From Clostridia bacterium (GTDB taxonomy: Bacteria > Bacillota > Clostridia > Christensenellales > Aristaeellaceae): a stretch of 64,000 nt of DNA. Every line of letters begins with the position of its first letter. Position 1 is the stretch's first letter. The DNA lies in NCBI GenBank assembly GCA_017544935.1, contig JAFYDF010000126.1, positions 1-64,000 of the forward strand. Reading direction: 5' to 3'. Below the pieces are notes generated by a model that searched no databases, was not told the origin of the DNA, and saw only the letters and a program-made list of their open reading frames with translations. Shown here piece after piece: positions 19,459-28,544 of the stretch. Both the position numbers and the translations under genes were made by a program.

Positions 19459-22311
19459 ATGAAGAAACTGCTGTCGATATTCCTGCTTTTCTGTCTGATG
19501 TTCCTTTATGCCGCTGCTGATCAGCCGGCATCCTTTTCTCTGTCTGCACCAGACGGCATACGCCCATATTCCGAGCATCGATTCACTGTGACCATGCCCG
19601 AAGCCGGCGAGGTCATCCTGACACTGCATGATCCGTATCTCTCCTATGAGATAGCGCGTGTTCAGGCAGAGGAAGGCGATACAGAGATTATCTGGAATGG
19701 TCTCATGGAGAACGGGGAGGCGCCAAGGCGCGGTGCATATACGCTGACAGCGCAGTGGCAGAGCAGCACGCAAAGCGGCAGCTGCGATATATCAATCAGC
19801 GTCAAGTCCCAGGCATATGCCCTGCAATACTGCATTCCTTCATCCGATGTCATCTATGCCGGACATGAAGGTTTTACCGTCAACTATCTCGCGACATCAG
19901 AAAATGCTCTGATCTATGTTTTTCTTTCCACGAAGGAAGACCCTGATACCGTGATCCGCCGCTGGTCTCTCCAGCCGCAGAATACGAATCCTCATAATTT
20001 TACATGGAACGGACAGATCAGCGGAAACAGCGTTGATCCTGGAGAATACTATCTGACTTTCTCCGTAAAAAACAGCCCGCAAGAACCTATCCGTCTGGCG
20101 GTCACCGTAACGCATGATGCACCGCCTGCCCTACGGGTCGAGACATGCAGCCTGTCATCCTTCATGCCCGAATCCAGCGAAGACGACGATATCTGGGATA
20201 AGCTGATGCAGCCCATTACTGTCATAGACATCGGCTATCTGAATCATCAGAGTGTATATGAGCAGCCCGACAGCAAGAGCCGTTTTCTGGGCACACTCCA
20301 TGGCCAGACGCACGCCGTGGCAGTTCTGGATCTGAACGTAAATGGCTATGCCCGCATCGGAACATGGCGTCAGGAAGATGGTTCCTATATCGAAGGCTAC
20401 GTTCCGCAGCGCAGGCTGAAAGTGGTCTCCCCCAACTCGCATTACGGCCTGGTCATTGATAAGAAGACGCAGACCCTGACCGTCTGGCAGGACGGCAAAG
20501 CACTGGGAACACTAAGTGTATCTACCGGACTTATGGCCAAAAACAAGCTTTTCCGTGAAACTCTCGCAGGAGCTTTCCTGACCAGTGAGCGAAGTGCTCT
20601 CTTTAACGACAATGGCTTTGCCTACCATTATGCCATCCGCATAGACGGAGGCAATCTGATTCATTCCGTTGGTTCCAAGACCAAAGCCGGCAAATGGGAC
20701 TATTCCATCCAGCTGGAGCAGCTAGGCCAGAAGGCATCTCATGGCTGCATCCGCATCGATCCGCGCGCCGGAGAAGCCGGTCTCAACATGTATTGGCTGT
20801 GGACGCATCTGCCAATGTTTACTAAGGTAATCGTACTGGATGACCCGGAAGCACGTGAAGCGCGCATGTCAGAACTGAATCCCACTCCGGTACCGGCAAC
20901 CCCCACGCCCGTTCCCACCGAAACGCCGGTGCCCACACCTTCACCTGTCCCCACAGATACACCGGTTCCCACCCCCACACCGGAACTGACACCGACACCT
21001 GAACCGCATTTTGAGGGCATTCTGGGCTACCGTTCCCGTGGTTTGGCAGTGCTCCAGCTGCAGGAACGTCTGACCGAACTGAACTATTATTCCGGAGAAC
21101 TGGACGGTTTGTTCGGAGATGCTACGCATAAGGCACTGGTTGCTTTCCAGAAAGCGAATGGTCTTGGTGCGGACGGTTTAGCAGGAGAAAAGACATATGC
21201 GGCACTTTGGGGAGAAGAGGCCATCAGCGCACCAACGCCATCGCCTACGCCATCGCCTACGTCTACTCCTGAGCCGACTGAAGTCCCGACTCCATCTCCT
21301 ATACCGACTGATACGCCTGTACCGACAGTCACTCCGACTCCTTCGCCCAGTCCTACCCCGACTCCGATACCTCCCGATACAACAACGATCACCATTACAA
21401 TGGCTGGGGATACGCTGCTGGGCAGCGAGGATAAGCTGCGTAATAATGAGAAATCCTTTGATTCTGTCATCACTGAAAAGGGCTATGCATACCCGCTGCA
21501 AAACTTTGCTGAACTGTTTGCAAACGATGACCTGACATATCTGAACCTTGAGTGCGTGCTCCGTAATGACTCACGTGACAAGATGCCGGATCGACCTTAC
21601 AACTTCCGCGGACCGACCGCGTTTGTTGAGATTCTGACAAGCTCCTCTGTCGAGCACGTAAACCTCGCCAATAATCACTACATCGATTACGGATACAGCG
21701 GCCGCAGGATCACACGAGAAACACTGGATGAAGCAGGTATCACGTACAGTGGCTATACCAATACCTGGATCTATGAGAAAGACGGTGTCAAGATCGGTTT
21801 CGGCGGTGTGCGCGAGACGATCTGGAAACAGGACAGGACCATTCCCACCAAAGAAATAAAAGCCCTGCGCGAAGCAGGCTGCAATTATATCATCTATGCA
21901 TGTCATTTCGGCAAAGAATACAGTGAAACGCACAATAAGCTGCAGACACAGATCGCCCATGCTATCATAGATGCCGGTGCTGATATGGTTGTAGGTACGC
22001 ATCCGCATGTAGTCCAGGGCATTGAGATTTATAACGGCAAGCCGATTTTTTACAGTCTGGGCAATTTTGTCTTTGGAGGCAACCTGACTCCCACCGACTA
22101 TGACGGGCTTGCAGTGCAGCTTCAGATGCACTTTAACCTTCGTCAGTGCATAGGTGTTACTGCAAAACTGATTCCGCTGATGACAAGCGGAATCCAGAAT
22201 GGCGAGACTGATTTCTGTCCGGTAATTGCCAAAGACGATGACAAAGCGCGTATCCTTGACCGCATTCAGTATGACAGTGAAATCGAAATCGCAGAAGTAA
22301 TGCACTTCTGA
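19459..22311 (+). CDS. Fused L,D-transpeptidase / peptidoglycan-binding / CapA-like phosphoesterase protein
   Basis: A 950-residue exported protein. Order: signal peptide (MKKLLSIFLLFCLMFLYAAA); two beta-sandwich segments of FlgD/Ig type (about 25-230); an SH3-like segment; a YkuD L,D-transpeptidase domain (about 330-480) with the catalytic SHGCIRIDP (Cys430). A Pro/Thr-rich linker follows, then a PG_binding_1 domain (about 520-585: LGYRSRGLAVLQLQERL), a second Pro/Thr linker, and a C-terminal CapA/PgsA-type metallophosphoesterase domain (about 640-950: MAGDTLLGS, HVNLANNHYIDYG, GTHPHVVQG, FYSLGNFVFGG). L,D-transpeptidases make 3-3 cross-links or attach proteins to peptidoglycan; CapA proteins act in poly-gamma-glutamate synthesis. 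The ribosome site before the ATG at 19459 is weak. Confidence 0.9.
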   Translation: MKKLLSIFLLFCLMFLYAAADQPASFSLSAPDGIRPYSEHRFTVTMPEAGEVILTLHDPYLSYEIARVQAEEGDTEIIWNGLMENGEAPRRGAYTLTAQWQSSTQSGSCDISISVKSQAYALQYCIPSSDVIYAGHEGFTVNYLATSENALIYVFLSTKEDPDTVIRRWSLQPQNTNPHNFTWNGQISGNSVDPGEYYLTFSVKNSPQEPIRLAVTVTHDAPPALRVETCSLSSFMPESSEDDDIWDKLMQPITVIDIGYLNHQSVYEQPDSKSRFLGTLHGQTHAVAVLDLNVNGYARIGTWRQEDGSYIEGYVPQRRLKVVSPNSHYGLVIDKKTQTLTVWQDGKALGTLSVSTGLMAKNKLFRETLAGAFLTSERSALFNDNGFAYHYAIRIDGGNLIHSVGSKTKAGKWDYSIQLEQLGQKASHGCIRIDPRAGEAGLNMYWLWTHLPMFTKVIVLDDPEAREARMSELNPTPVPATPTPVPTETPVPTPSPVPTDTPVPTPTPELTPTPEPHFEGILGYRSRGLAVLQLQERLTELNYYSGELDGLFGDATHKALVAFQKANGLGADGLAGEKTYAALWGEEAISAPTPSPTPSPTSTPEPTEVPTPSPIPTDTPVPTVTPTPSPSPTPTPIPPDTTTITITMAGDTLLGSEDKLRNNEKSFDSVITEKGYAYPLQNFAELFANDDLTYLNLECVLRNDSRDKMPDRPYNFRGPTAFVEILTSSSVEHVNLANNHYIDYGYSGRRITRETLDEAGITYSGYTNTWIYEKDGVKIGFGGVRETIWKQDRTIPTKEIKALREAGCNYIIYACHFGKEYSETHNKLQTQIAHAIIDAGADMVVGTHPHVVQGIEIYNGKPIFYSLGNFVFGGNLTPTDYDGLAVQLQMHFNLRQCIGVTAKLIPLMTSGIQNGETDFCPVIAKDDDKARILDRIQYDSEIEIAEVMHF

Positions 22312-22330
22312 AAAACTCCATATTATACAT

Positions 22331-22366
22331 AGTCCCGTACCAACGATCAATCGGTACGGGACTTTT
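22331..22366. terminator. Bidirectional intrinsic terminator
   Basis: AGTCCCGTACC pairs perfectly with GGTACGGGACT around an 11-base loop and ends in TTTT. It separates the fusion gene from the convergent DHH genes. Confidence 0.9.
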
Positions 22367-22371
22367 GCGAT

Positions 22372-23358
22372 TTACAGCCATCCTGTATGGGATTCTTTAA
22401 ATTCTTTCACTGCCTGATCTGCTTCAGTAATCAGCGTGCGCATTTCTTCCTGACTGTACACAGTCGCACCGCTGGCACATGCATGACCGCCGCCATGATG
22501 TCTGGATGCCAGTTCATTCACTGTCATGAAACGGCTGCGCAGGCGCACTCGGATACCATCCTCATCTGTATCGCCTTCAATGAACGCCAGCCAGCAGAGG
22601 CATCCGCGAATGCCTTCAAGGTATGAGATCGTATCCCCTGCTGTTTCTGTGTTGAGAGAGTATTCCCGTTTCATAGCACGGTCGACATACAGGTAGGCTA
22701 CGCCATTCTCTGTATAATGTACGTGCTGATAAACATATGCCTTAAAGTTTAGGATCCGAGGATCGATCAGGTAGAGATTCGCGTACAACGTTTCCATGTC
22801 GATACCCTGATCAAGCATCACCGCGGCCAGGCGCAAAGTATCACCATTGACGCCTTCAAAGCGAAAGCGTCCGGAATCAGTCACCATACCGGCATAGATA
22901 TATGTTGCCGCCTGACCGTCAATACGAAGCCGGTCCCGGAATGCTGCATAGAATGCTGCGATCATCTCGCATGCGGATGAACGCCAGTCTTCCACCCAGG
23001 ACAGTGTGCCAAATGGATCAGCCTCAATATGATGATCGATCTTGATCAGTTCACGGCACAGGGCATACTGCGGATTGGAAATACGTGTCTGCTCCGAAAC
23101 ATCGATCACGATCCCCAGCGCGCTGCGGCAAAGGTCATCTGCCACCGGCTCATCATCCGGACCCAGGAACGCAAGATAATCTGATTTCTGCCCGTCTGAC
23201 AGCACTATCCGCTTCTCCGGATAGGTCAGCTGCAGAATGCGTTTCAGTCCCTTGGTCGCTCCTACGCAGTCGCCATCCATACGGATATGGCGGAAGAGCA
23301 TGATCGTATCATACTCCTCTATCTTCTTCAATATCGCCTGTTGAATCTCACTTGCCAT
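22372..23358 (-). CDS. DHH-family phosphoesterase (NrnA/nanoRNase-like), second copy
   Basis: A 328-residue DHH/DHHA1 phosphoesterase. The metal motifs are RHIRMDGDCVGA near residue 24, VIDVSEQ, IKIDHHIE near 108, and the C-terminal DHHA1 signature GGGHACASGA. Family members degrade nanoRNA, pAp or cyclic-di-AMP breakdown products in the cytoplasm; the substrate cannot be fixed from sequence. The first motif departs from the usual HxxPDGDxxGS by having Met for Pro. It overlaps the upstream paralogue by 11 bases, so both are one operon and the pair probably arose by tandem duplication. Confidence 0.88.
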   Translation of the reverse strand: MASEIQQAILKKIEEYDTIMLFRHIRMDGDCVGATKGLKRILQLTYPEKRIVLSDGQKSDYLAFLGPDDEPVADDLCRSALGIVIDVSEQTRISNPQYALCRELIKIDHHIEADPFGTLSWVEDWRSSACEMIAAFYAAFRDRLRIDGQAATYIYAGMVTDSGRFRFEGVNGDTLRLAAVMLDQGIDMETLYANLYLIDPRILNFKAYVYQHVHYTENGVAYLYVDRAMKREYSLNTETAGDTISYLEGIRGCLCWLAFIEGDTDEDGIRVRLRSRFMTVNELASRHHGGGHACASGATVYSQEEMRTLITEADQAVKEFKESHTGWL

Positions 23359-24295
23359 ATGTTTCCCCCGCCAACTGATCCAGATCGTTCAGCATCTGCA
23401 TGGCTGTTTCACGGTCAGGCACTGTTGCGCCGCTGGCCTTCGTATGTCCGCCCCCGCCGTATTTTACTGCGATCGGGTTGATATTCTGCTCGGTCGAACG
23501 CAGTTCGCACAGCACACCATGATCGGTCTCTGTAAAGTTTACCCACACATCTACGCCCCTGATGTCCCCCATCACGCTAACCATTCCGCGGGAAATAGAG
23601 AATTCATCCGCTTTAAGCTCCTGCATCTCTTCCCGGGTCGTATAAACATAAGCCGCTCCATGAGGAGTACGCTGCATCTTCTGCATGAAGGAAGCGCGCA
23701 GCTTGACTGTATTCCAGTCCGATGCGTACAGGTTTCTGTACAGCGCATTGGTATCGATCGGCTGTTCCATCAGGTATGCTGCCAGACGGTATGTTCGTGC
23801 AGTCGTTGCGTCATAGCGGAAACGCCCCGAATCGGTCACCATGCCGGTGAACAGGGATTCCGCCGCGATCTGAGGCATGCGCAGGCCGCCTTCCATTGCC
23901 ATCGTCGTAACCAGTCCGCAGCAGCTTTCAAAACTGCTGTCCGTCACTTCGGTCTCGGCAATCTTCTCCACAAAGAGATGATGATCTATGCGCGCCGTAT
24001 GTTTAGCCAGTGAATACCGCTCATCGCTGATCAGTGCTCTCGCTGAAGTATCCAGTATGATCGCTAATGCATCGGTATATGCTTCATCCGGCACCTTGTC
24101 CATTACGCTATCACGCATAAACCCATAGCGTCCGGCCGCATCTCCGACCATGTACACAGTCTTTTGCGGCCAGTTCTCCCGGATGATATGTTTCAGACCG
24201 ATCTGACTGCCCAATGCATCCCCATCCGGCTGACTGTGCCGGTGCAAAATGATCGTATCATAGGCGGCGATTTCCCGCAGTATTGCTTCAAACAT
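23348..24295 (-). CDS. DHH-family phosphoesterase (NrnA/nanoRNase-like), first copy
   Basis: A 315-residue DHH/DHHA1 phosphoesterase with the more canonical first motif LHRHSQPDGDALGSQIG, then IILDTSA, ARIDHHLF and the DHHA1 GGGGHTKASGA. The start is the ATG at 24295, after GGAGGAAAGCAC; the longer frame upstream is untranslated leader. It is the first gene of the two-gene DHH operon, with promoter TTGCCA-17-TACAAT at 24355-24327. A role in nanoRNA or pAp turnover is the family expectation. Two adjacent copies in one operon are less usual and suggest divided substrates. Confidence 0.9.
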   Translation of the reverse strand: MFEAILREIAAYDTIILHRHSQPDGDALGSQIGLKHIIRENWPQKTVYMVGDAAGRYGFMRDSVMDKVPDEAYTDALAIILDTSARALISDERYSLAKHTARIDHHLFVEKIAETEVTDSSFESCCGLVTTMAMEGGLRMPQIAAESLFTGMVTDSGRFRYDATTARTYRLAAYLMEQPIDTNALYRNLYASDWNTVKLRASFMQKMQRTPHGAAYVYTTREEMQELKADEFSISRGMVSVMGDIRGVDVWVNFTETDHGVLCELRSTEQNINPIAVKYGGGGHTKASGATVPDRETAMQMLNDLDQLAGETYGK

Positions 24296-24326
24296 GTGCT
24301 TTCCTCCTGCCCGAAGGGGCGCTTCC

Positions 24327-24355
24327 ATTGTATCTGAAATCGTCCTGTTTGGCAA
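24327..24355 (-). promoter_or_regulatory. Promoter of the DHH operon
   Basis: Minus strand: TTGCCA (24355-24350), a 17-base spacer and TACAAT (24332-24327), about 30 bases before the start at 24295. The -35 overlaps the terminator of the upstream gene. Confidence 0.7.
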
Positions 24356-24356
24356 C

Positions 24357-24386
24357 AAAAAACGGCCTGCCGTTTAAGGCAAGCCG
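24357..24386 (-). terminator. Intrinsic terminator of the OB-fold-like secreted protein gene
   Basis: On the minus strand CGGCTTGCC and GGCAGGCCG form the stem (one mismatch), followed by a six-T run. Confidence 0.85.
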
Positions 24387-24404
24387 CAAATAGCTGATAA
24401 ATTA

Positions 24405-25103
24405 TTACTCGGCCTTCGCTACGCCAGTAATATGCATGTTGGCACCGTTGTACCAGTAGAGGAAACCTTCGACATCGACTACATCGCCGATCTGCAGGGC
24501 TTCAACAGCCTTGTAAACTTCGGTTTCATTATTGCGCAGATAGTACTCTACTACGAACTCGTACTCAACGCCGTCTTTTTCGAACTTGATGTAGATATCA
24601 TCGGTCTTGCCGGCAGGATCCTTATAGGCAAAGGGATTGCCATCGCCATAATCCTTAACGGTCAGACCCTTGAGAACGACCAGCTCGTTCTGATGAGCGA
24701 CCAGGTAGCTCTTGCCCAGAGCGGCAGTCGCATCAGTGGGCTCAGCGATAAAGGCTTCGCCTTCAATGATCTCAAAGGTAGCATCGACGATCTCGACTTC
24801 ACCAGCCCATTCGGACTTGTAGCCGTTCACGCGGATCTTGGTGCCGGGAACCAGCTTATCATAGTCTTCCTTGCTGATGGGCATATTGTACAAGAAATAG
24901 GCACCGTCTTCAGACTGGCAGTAAATGATGGCCTGATCGTTCCACCAGCCCTGCTTATCCTGGACATAGGTCTCAATAGTCACTTCGGACTCGAGGTCGG
25001 CAGCGACGTATTCAGCATGCGTCATCACAGGCTGTGCATCCTCAGCCACGGCGCAGGCAGCCAGCATCAGAAGAACCAGAACAAACGCAAGAATCTTTTT
25101 CAT
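24405..25103 (-). CDS. Exported protein with two OB-fold-like repeats
   Basis: A 232-residue exported protein. The leader MKKILAFVLVLLMLAACAVAED ends in LAAC, which could be a lipobox, but AVA-ED also looks like a signal peptidase I site, so the anchoring is uncertain. The mature protein seems to hold two related beta-rich units, each with an opening strand pattern and a closing G-x-x-(V)-x-V-x-G motif: LVPGTKIRVNGYKSEW and LQIGDVVDVEGFLYWYNG. This is typical of OB-folds found in exported Firmicute proteins. AAAGGAGAAGG precedes the ATG. No function can be assigned. Confidence 0.7.
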   Translation of the reverse strand: MKKILAFVLVLLMLAACAVAEDAQPVMTHAEYVAADLESEVTIETYVQDKQGWWNDQAIIYCQSEDGAYFLYNMPISKEDYDKLVPGTKIRVNGYKSEWAGEVEIVDATFEIIEGEAFIAEPTDATAALGKSYLVAHQNELVVLKGLTVKDYGDGNPFAYKDPAGKTDDIYIKFEKDGVEYEFVVEYYLRNNETEVYKAVEALQIGDVVDVEGFLYWYNGANMHITGVAKAE

Positions 25104-25138
25104 TTTTCCTTCTCCTTTCGGTGATTAGGTACATTCAT

Positions 25139-25166
25139 ATTATACTCAAATTCTCACACAAGTAAA
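25139..25166 (-). promoter_or_regulatory. Promoter of the OB-fold-like secreted protein gene
   Basis: Minus strand: TTTACT (25166-25161), a 16-base spacer and a perfect TATAAT (25144-25139), 36 bases before the gene start. Confidence 0.65.
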
Positions 25167-25173
25167 TATGCCG

Positions 25174-26772
25174 TCAATGTTTTTTCGCTTTCAGAGCGCG
25201 GCGTAATACATACAGACCAATCAGCACCCATACCGTTCCCAATGCACACAGTAGTGTTACAGCAGTCCCAGGCAGCGGTCCAAGATCTGCTTTCGTATCT
25301 ATACTACCTTGCTGACTGCCTATCTGATCAAGGCGATAAAGTGAATTGATCTGTGCATACAGTGAGGTCATGAATGCCTCATCCACCGTCTTCTTACGGC
25401 GTACAGACTTCGCTACTTCCTCAATCAACTGACCTGCCGCATCACGCAGTGATGCAGAGCCGTTGAAAACAGGCGTCACGAATGTATCCCCCGTATGCGC
25501 CATCAGCAGTTCTGATGCATCCAGTTTAATGCTGTAATACATATCATTATCTTCGCCCTTACGGGATAGATAATCCTGATATACCGCATCCTGCTGCGCC
25601 TTGAGCGTTACAGGTACATAGCCTTCTGTCTGTGAGTATGAGATCTGCACTTCATTGGTCAGCAAATACTGGGTAAACAGCCAGCTCGCCAGCACCTGCT
25701 GCGGATCTTCCTTGTTAAAAACGCAGACCGACGGACCCTGTGAGATCATTTTCTGGTTCCCGGTATCGAACTGCGGAATCGTCCGGATAACCAGTTCGAA
25801 CTCAGCTACCTGATCTGCAGAAATATCCATATGCGGTGCATTGGTGCCCATCCAGGTGGCACCGGCCGTTGAGTCAACAGCAAAGATACACTGGCCTGCA
25901 TTAAGGAAATTGCCCGGATAACTGGAGATCTTGAAAGTGGAGAAAGCACCGTTCTGAACATGATCACGGATCGTATACAGAATCTCTTTCGTGATGTCGT
26001 TAAATATCAGGACTTCCCCGTTCGCCGTGGAATATGGAGCATCCAGCTGTTTCAGCATCTGGATCATCATATTGTCAGTGGACTTATAAATGAAAGGAAT
26101 CAGTACTTTCTGGCCGTTTACCAGATAGTTTCCGTCCGGGCCTTTCGCCATGGCCGCATCGGATACTTCCCAGACAAAATCCCATGTTACCACGTCGGGC
26201 ACAGTGTACCCGAGCTTTTCAACCATAGTCTTGTTGATGTACAGTGCCTCCGTAGAACGCATAAATGGCAGCGCATAATAGTGCGAACCGATCATGCATT
26301 CCTGCAGGAACTGCGGAACGACTTCGTCCACTTTAGGTGAATCAAAACGCAGTTCGCTTCCGCCCAATCCGTATCTTGCATCCGTAAACAGTTCATCCAG
26401 TGTCGCAACTACATTGTTGCCTGTAAGATACGTTGCAATATGGTCGGGATAGGTGATGCATACATTGGGTGTTGTGTTCGTAGCAATATTTGTGATTACG
26501 TCATTATAGATACGTCCATAGTCCGTATACAGGCGCAGATTGATCTTGATATTGGGATACAGCGCTTCGAAGTCCGCAATTGCCTTCTCATAGATCGCGG
26601 TCTGCGTCTTGTTGGTATCGTTCTTCGCCCAGAATGAGACCTCAAACTGACGGTTCGTGTCAAACTGCTGAGGAATGGCAAATGCCGCAGAGCCATCGGA
26701 ACCGTGGCAGCCTGTCATAAGCAGGCAGCAGGCCAGCAGCAGCGCAAGTACCAGTAAACGTTTCGTTTTCAT
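25174..26772 (-). CDS. Sugar-type ABC transporter solute-binding lipoprotein with C-terminal membrane anchor
   Basis: A 532-residue family 1 extracellular solute-binding protein. The lipobox LMTGC follows a 17-residue hydrophobic signal. The binding-protein fold is visible in FEVSFWAKNDTNKTQTAIYEKAIADFE-type N-terminal sequence, GSHYYALPFMRSTEALYINKTMVEKLG, and WLFTQYLLTNEVQISYSQTEGYVPVT. Unusually, a C-terminal hydrophobic helix (PLPGTAVTLLCALGTVWVLI, then GLYVLRRALKAKKH) follows, so the protein may be held by both lipid and a transmembrane span. It is the last gene of a four-gene operon and overlaps the preceding permease by four bases (ATGA). The substrate is probably a sugar or polyol, but glycerol phosphate is also possible. 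Confidence 0.88.
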   Translation of the reverse strand: MKTKRLLVLALLLACCLLMTGCHGSDGSAAFAIPQQFDTNRQFEVSFWAKNDTNKTQTAIYEKAIADFEALYPNIKINLRLYTDYGRIYNDVITNIATNTTPNVCITYPDHIATYLTGNNVVATLDELFTDARYGLGGSELRFDSPKVDEVVPQFLQECMIGSHYYALPFMRSTEALYINKTMVEKLGYTVPDVVTWDFVWEVSDAAMAKGPDGNYLVNGQKVLIPFIYKSTDNMMIQMLKQLDAPYSTANGEVLIFNDITKEILYTIRDHVQNGAFSTFKISSYPGNFLNAGQCIFAVDSTAGATWMGTNAPHMDISADQVAEFELVIRTIPQFDTGNQKMISQGPSVCVFNKEDPQQVLASWLFTQYLLTNEVQISYSQTEGYVPVTLKAQQDAVYQDYLSRKGEDNDMYYSIKLDASELLMAHTGDTFVTPVFNGSASLRDAAGQLIEEVAKSVRRKKTVDEAFMTSLYAQINSLYRLDQIGSQQGSIDTKADLGPLPGTAVTLLCALGTVWVLIGLYVLRRALKAKKH

Positions 26773-27644
26773 CCTTTTGTACCTCCGCGCGATACACCGG
26801 CCATGACTTTTTTATGGAAGATCAGGAACAAAACGATCAGCGGCACCGAGATGACCACCACAGCGGCCATCATAGCCGGGATATTCTCCCTGCCGAAGCC
26901 GTTCTCGCGGATCTCCTGAATGCCGTTGGAGACCAGGAAGTAGTTCTGGTCATCCGTAATCAGACGCGGCCACACATAGGAGTTCCAGCATTCGATGATC
27001 TTAAGGATCGCGATCGTCACCAGTGTCGGTTTTGAGATGGGCAGCATCACACGCAGCAGATATTTGAGATCCGTAGTGCCGTCCACCTGTGCTGCACGGT
27101 ACAGCTCATCCGGGATCTGCTCAAAGTTTTCCTTGAGCAGGTAGATATAGAAGACCGATGTCACCGAAGGCAGGATCAGGCCTGTATAGGTATTCCGCAA
27201 ACCCAGGTTAGTGATCGTAACGAAGTTCGTGATGATGACCAGTTCATTGGGGATCATCATCAGCGACAGGAACAGTGTAAAAGCCAGCTGGCGTCCCGGA
27301 AAATCCAGGCGCGCAAAGGCAAATGCCGCGGGAATGATAACGATCATCATCAGTCCGGTCGTTACCAGCGTATAGATGATAGTATTCAGGAAATAGCGTC
27401 CCAGCGGCACTGTCGTAAAGGCGTCAGCATAGTTCTGCAGCGTCGGAGCTACGGTATAGAACTTGGGAATATATTCCGCATTATATGAGCCATAGCTCTT
27501 TATGCTGGTCAGCACCATCCAGTAGAACGGGAACAGGACCAGGAGTGCCCACAGCGTCAGAAGCACATAGTCCACTGTCTGGAAAGTACGCTTCCGTACG
27601 GCTGCCCGCCGCTCGATGCGGTCAAAATCAATCTTGTTTTCCAT
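26769..27644 (-). CDS. ABC transporter permease, MalG/UgpE type
   Basis: A 291-residue inner-membrane permease of a carbohydrate-uptake (CUT1-type) ABC transporter, with six membrane spans and the cytoplasmic EAA loop reading DELYRAAQVDGTTDLKYLLRVMLPISKPTL. The N-terminal stretch is basic (RRAAVRKRTFQ) before the first span. GAGGAGGGCCT precedes the ATG. It lies between the other permease (10-base gap) and the solute-binding protein (4-base overlap), so all are co-translated. It is the partner of the upstream MalF-like permease. Confidence 0.92.
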   Translation of the reverse strand: MENKIDFDRIERRAAVRKRTFQTVDYVLLTLWALLVLFPFYWMVLTSIKSYGSYNAEYIPKFYTVAPTLQNYADAFTTVPLGRYFLNTIIYTLVTTGLMMIVIIPAAFAFARLDFPGRQLAFTLFLSLMMIPNELVIITNFVTITNLGLRNTYTGLILPSVTSVFYIYLLKENFEQIPDELYRAAQVDGTTDLKYLLRVMLPISKPTLVTIAILKIIECWNSYVWPRLITDDQNYFLVSNGIQEIRENGFGRENIPAMMAAVVVISVPLIVLFLIFHKKVMAGVSRGGTKG

Positions 27645-27653
27645 AGGCCCTCC

Positions 27654-28544
27654 TCAGTAATGCACGTGCTTCTTGCTGATCAGCAGGTTGACACAGGTGA
27701 TCGTCAGCACGATGGCAAACAGGATCAGTGCCGCTGCCGAGGCAAAGGAGGGATAACCGCCGCTGTTTCCGTAGAGCATGTCATACACATACCCTACGAT
27801 GGTATTCATGCCTGCCGCATTCAGGTCTGTGCCAAACAATGCGACGGCGTCACTGTATGCTTTGAATGCGCCGATAAAGCCAGTGATCACCAGATAGAAG
27901 ATCATCGGGGAGATCATGGGCAGCGTGATCTTGAAGAAAACGCGGGACTTACTGGTGGCGTCCATCTTCGCTGCGCTGTAGTATTCGGGATTGACCGATG
28001 CCAGCGCACTGGTAAGGATCAGGACCTTGAAGGGCATGACAACCCAGATCGTATAGAAGCAGAGAACAAACATCTTTGCCCAGTAAGGTCCGTCAATGAA
28101 ATCGACAGATGATCCGCCGAACCACTGCAGCAGCAGATTGACCAGGCCGTCCGAATAGGCCGTCTTTTTGAACAGGATCATGAAAACCAGACCAACTGCC
28201 AGCGTATTCGTCACATAAGGCAGAAAATAGATCGTCTGGTAGAGGTTGCGCAGCGGCTTGATCGCATGCAGGCCCAGCGAGATCAGCAGTGCGATGCCCG
28301 TTGAGAGCGGCACTGTTATAATAACCAGTATGAACGTATTTCGCAGTGCCTGCAGGAAATACGGATCGTGCAGCACATACCGGTAGTTATACAGTCCTAT
28401 GCCGTAATATGTCTGAGATGCTGAATTATATCCTTCTTCAAAGGAATAAATCAGTACGTCTATCAGCGGATAGACCATAAAGCAGCCGAGAAACAGGATC
28501 GCCGGCAGCAGATACAGCCATCCTTTCATGCTTCGTTTCTTCAT
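27654..28544 (-). CDS. ABC transporter permease, MalF/UgpA type
   Basis: A 296-residue CUT1-type permease with six spans and the EAA loop NPEYYSAAKMDATSKSRVFFKITLPMISPM. The start at 28544 overlaps the ATPase stop by four bases (ATGA) and has GGGAGG seven bases before it; the longer in-frame ATG at 28559 is inside the ATPase gene and less likely. It pairs with the MalG-type permease to form the membrane channel. Confidence 0.92.
   Translation of the reverse strand: MKKRSMKGWLYLLPAILFLGCFMVYPLIDVLIYSFEEGYNSASQTYYGIGLYNYRYVLHDPYFLQALRNTFILVIITVPLSTGIALLISLGLHAIKPLRNLYQTIYFLPYVTNTLAVGLVFMILFKKTAYSDGLVNLLLQWFGGSSVDFIDGPYWAKMFVLCFYTIWVVMPFKVLILTSALASVNPEYYSAAKMDATSKSRVFFKITLPMISPMIFYLVITGFIGAFKAYSDAVALFGTDLNAAGMNTIVGYVYDMLYGNSGGYPSFASAAALILFAIVLTITCVNLLISKKHVHY

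Noticed and set aside
20880-21376. Short-period repeats (CC, ACN) suggesting a minisatellite
   Set aside because: They encode two Pro/Thr-rich linkers in frame within the LDT-CapA fusion, a common composition for wall-spanning linkers.
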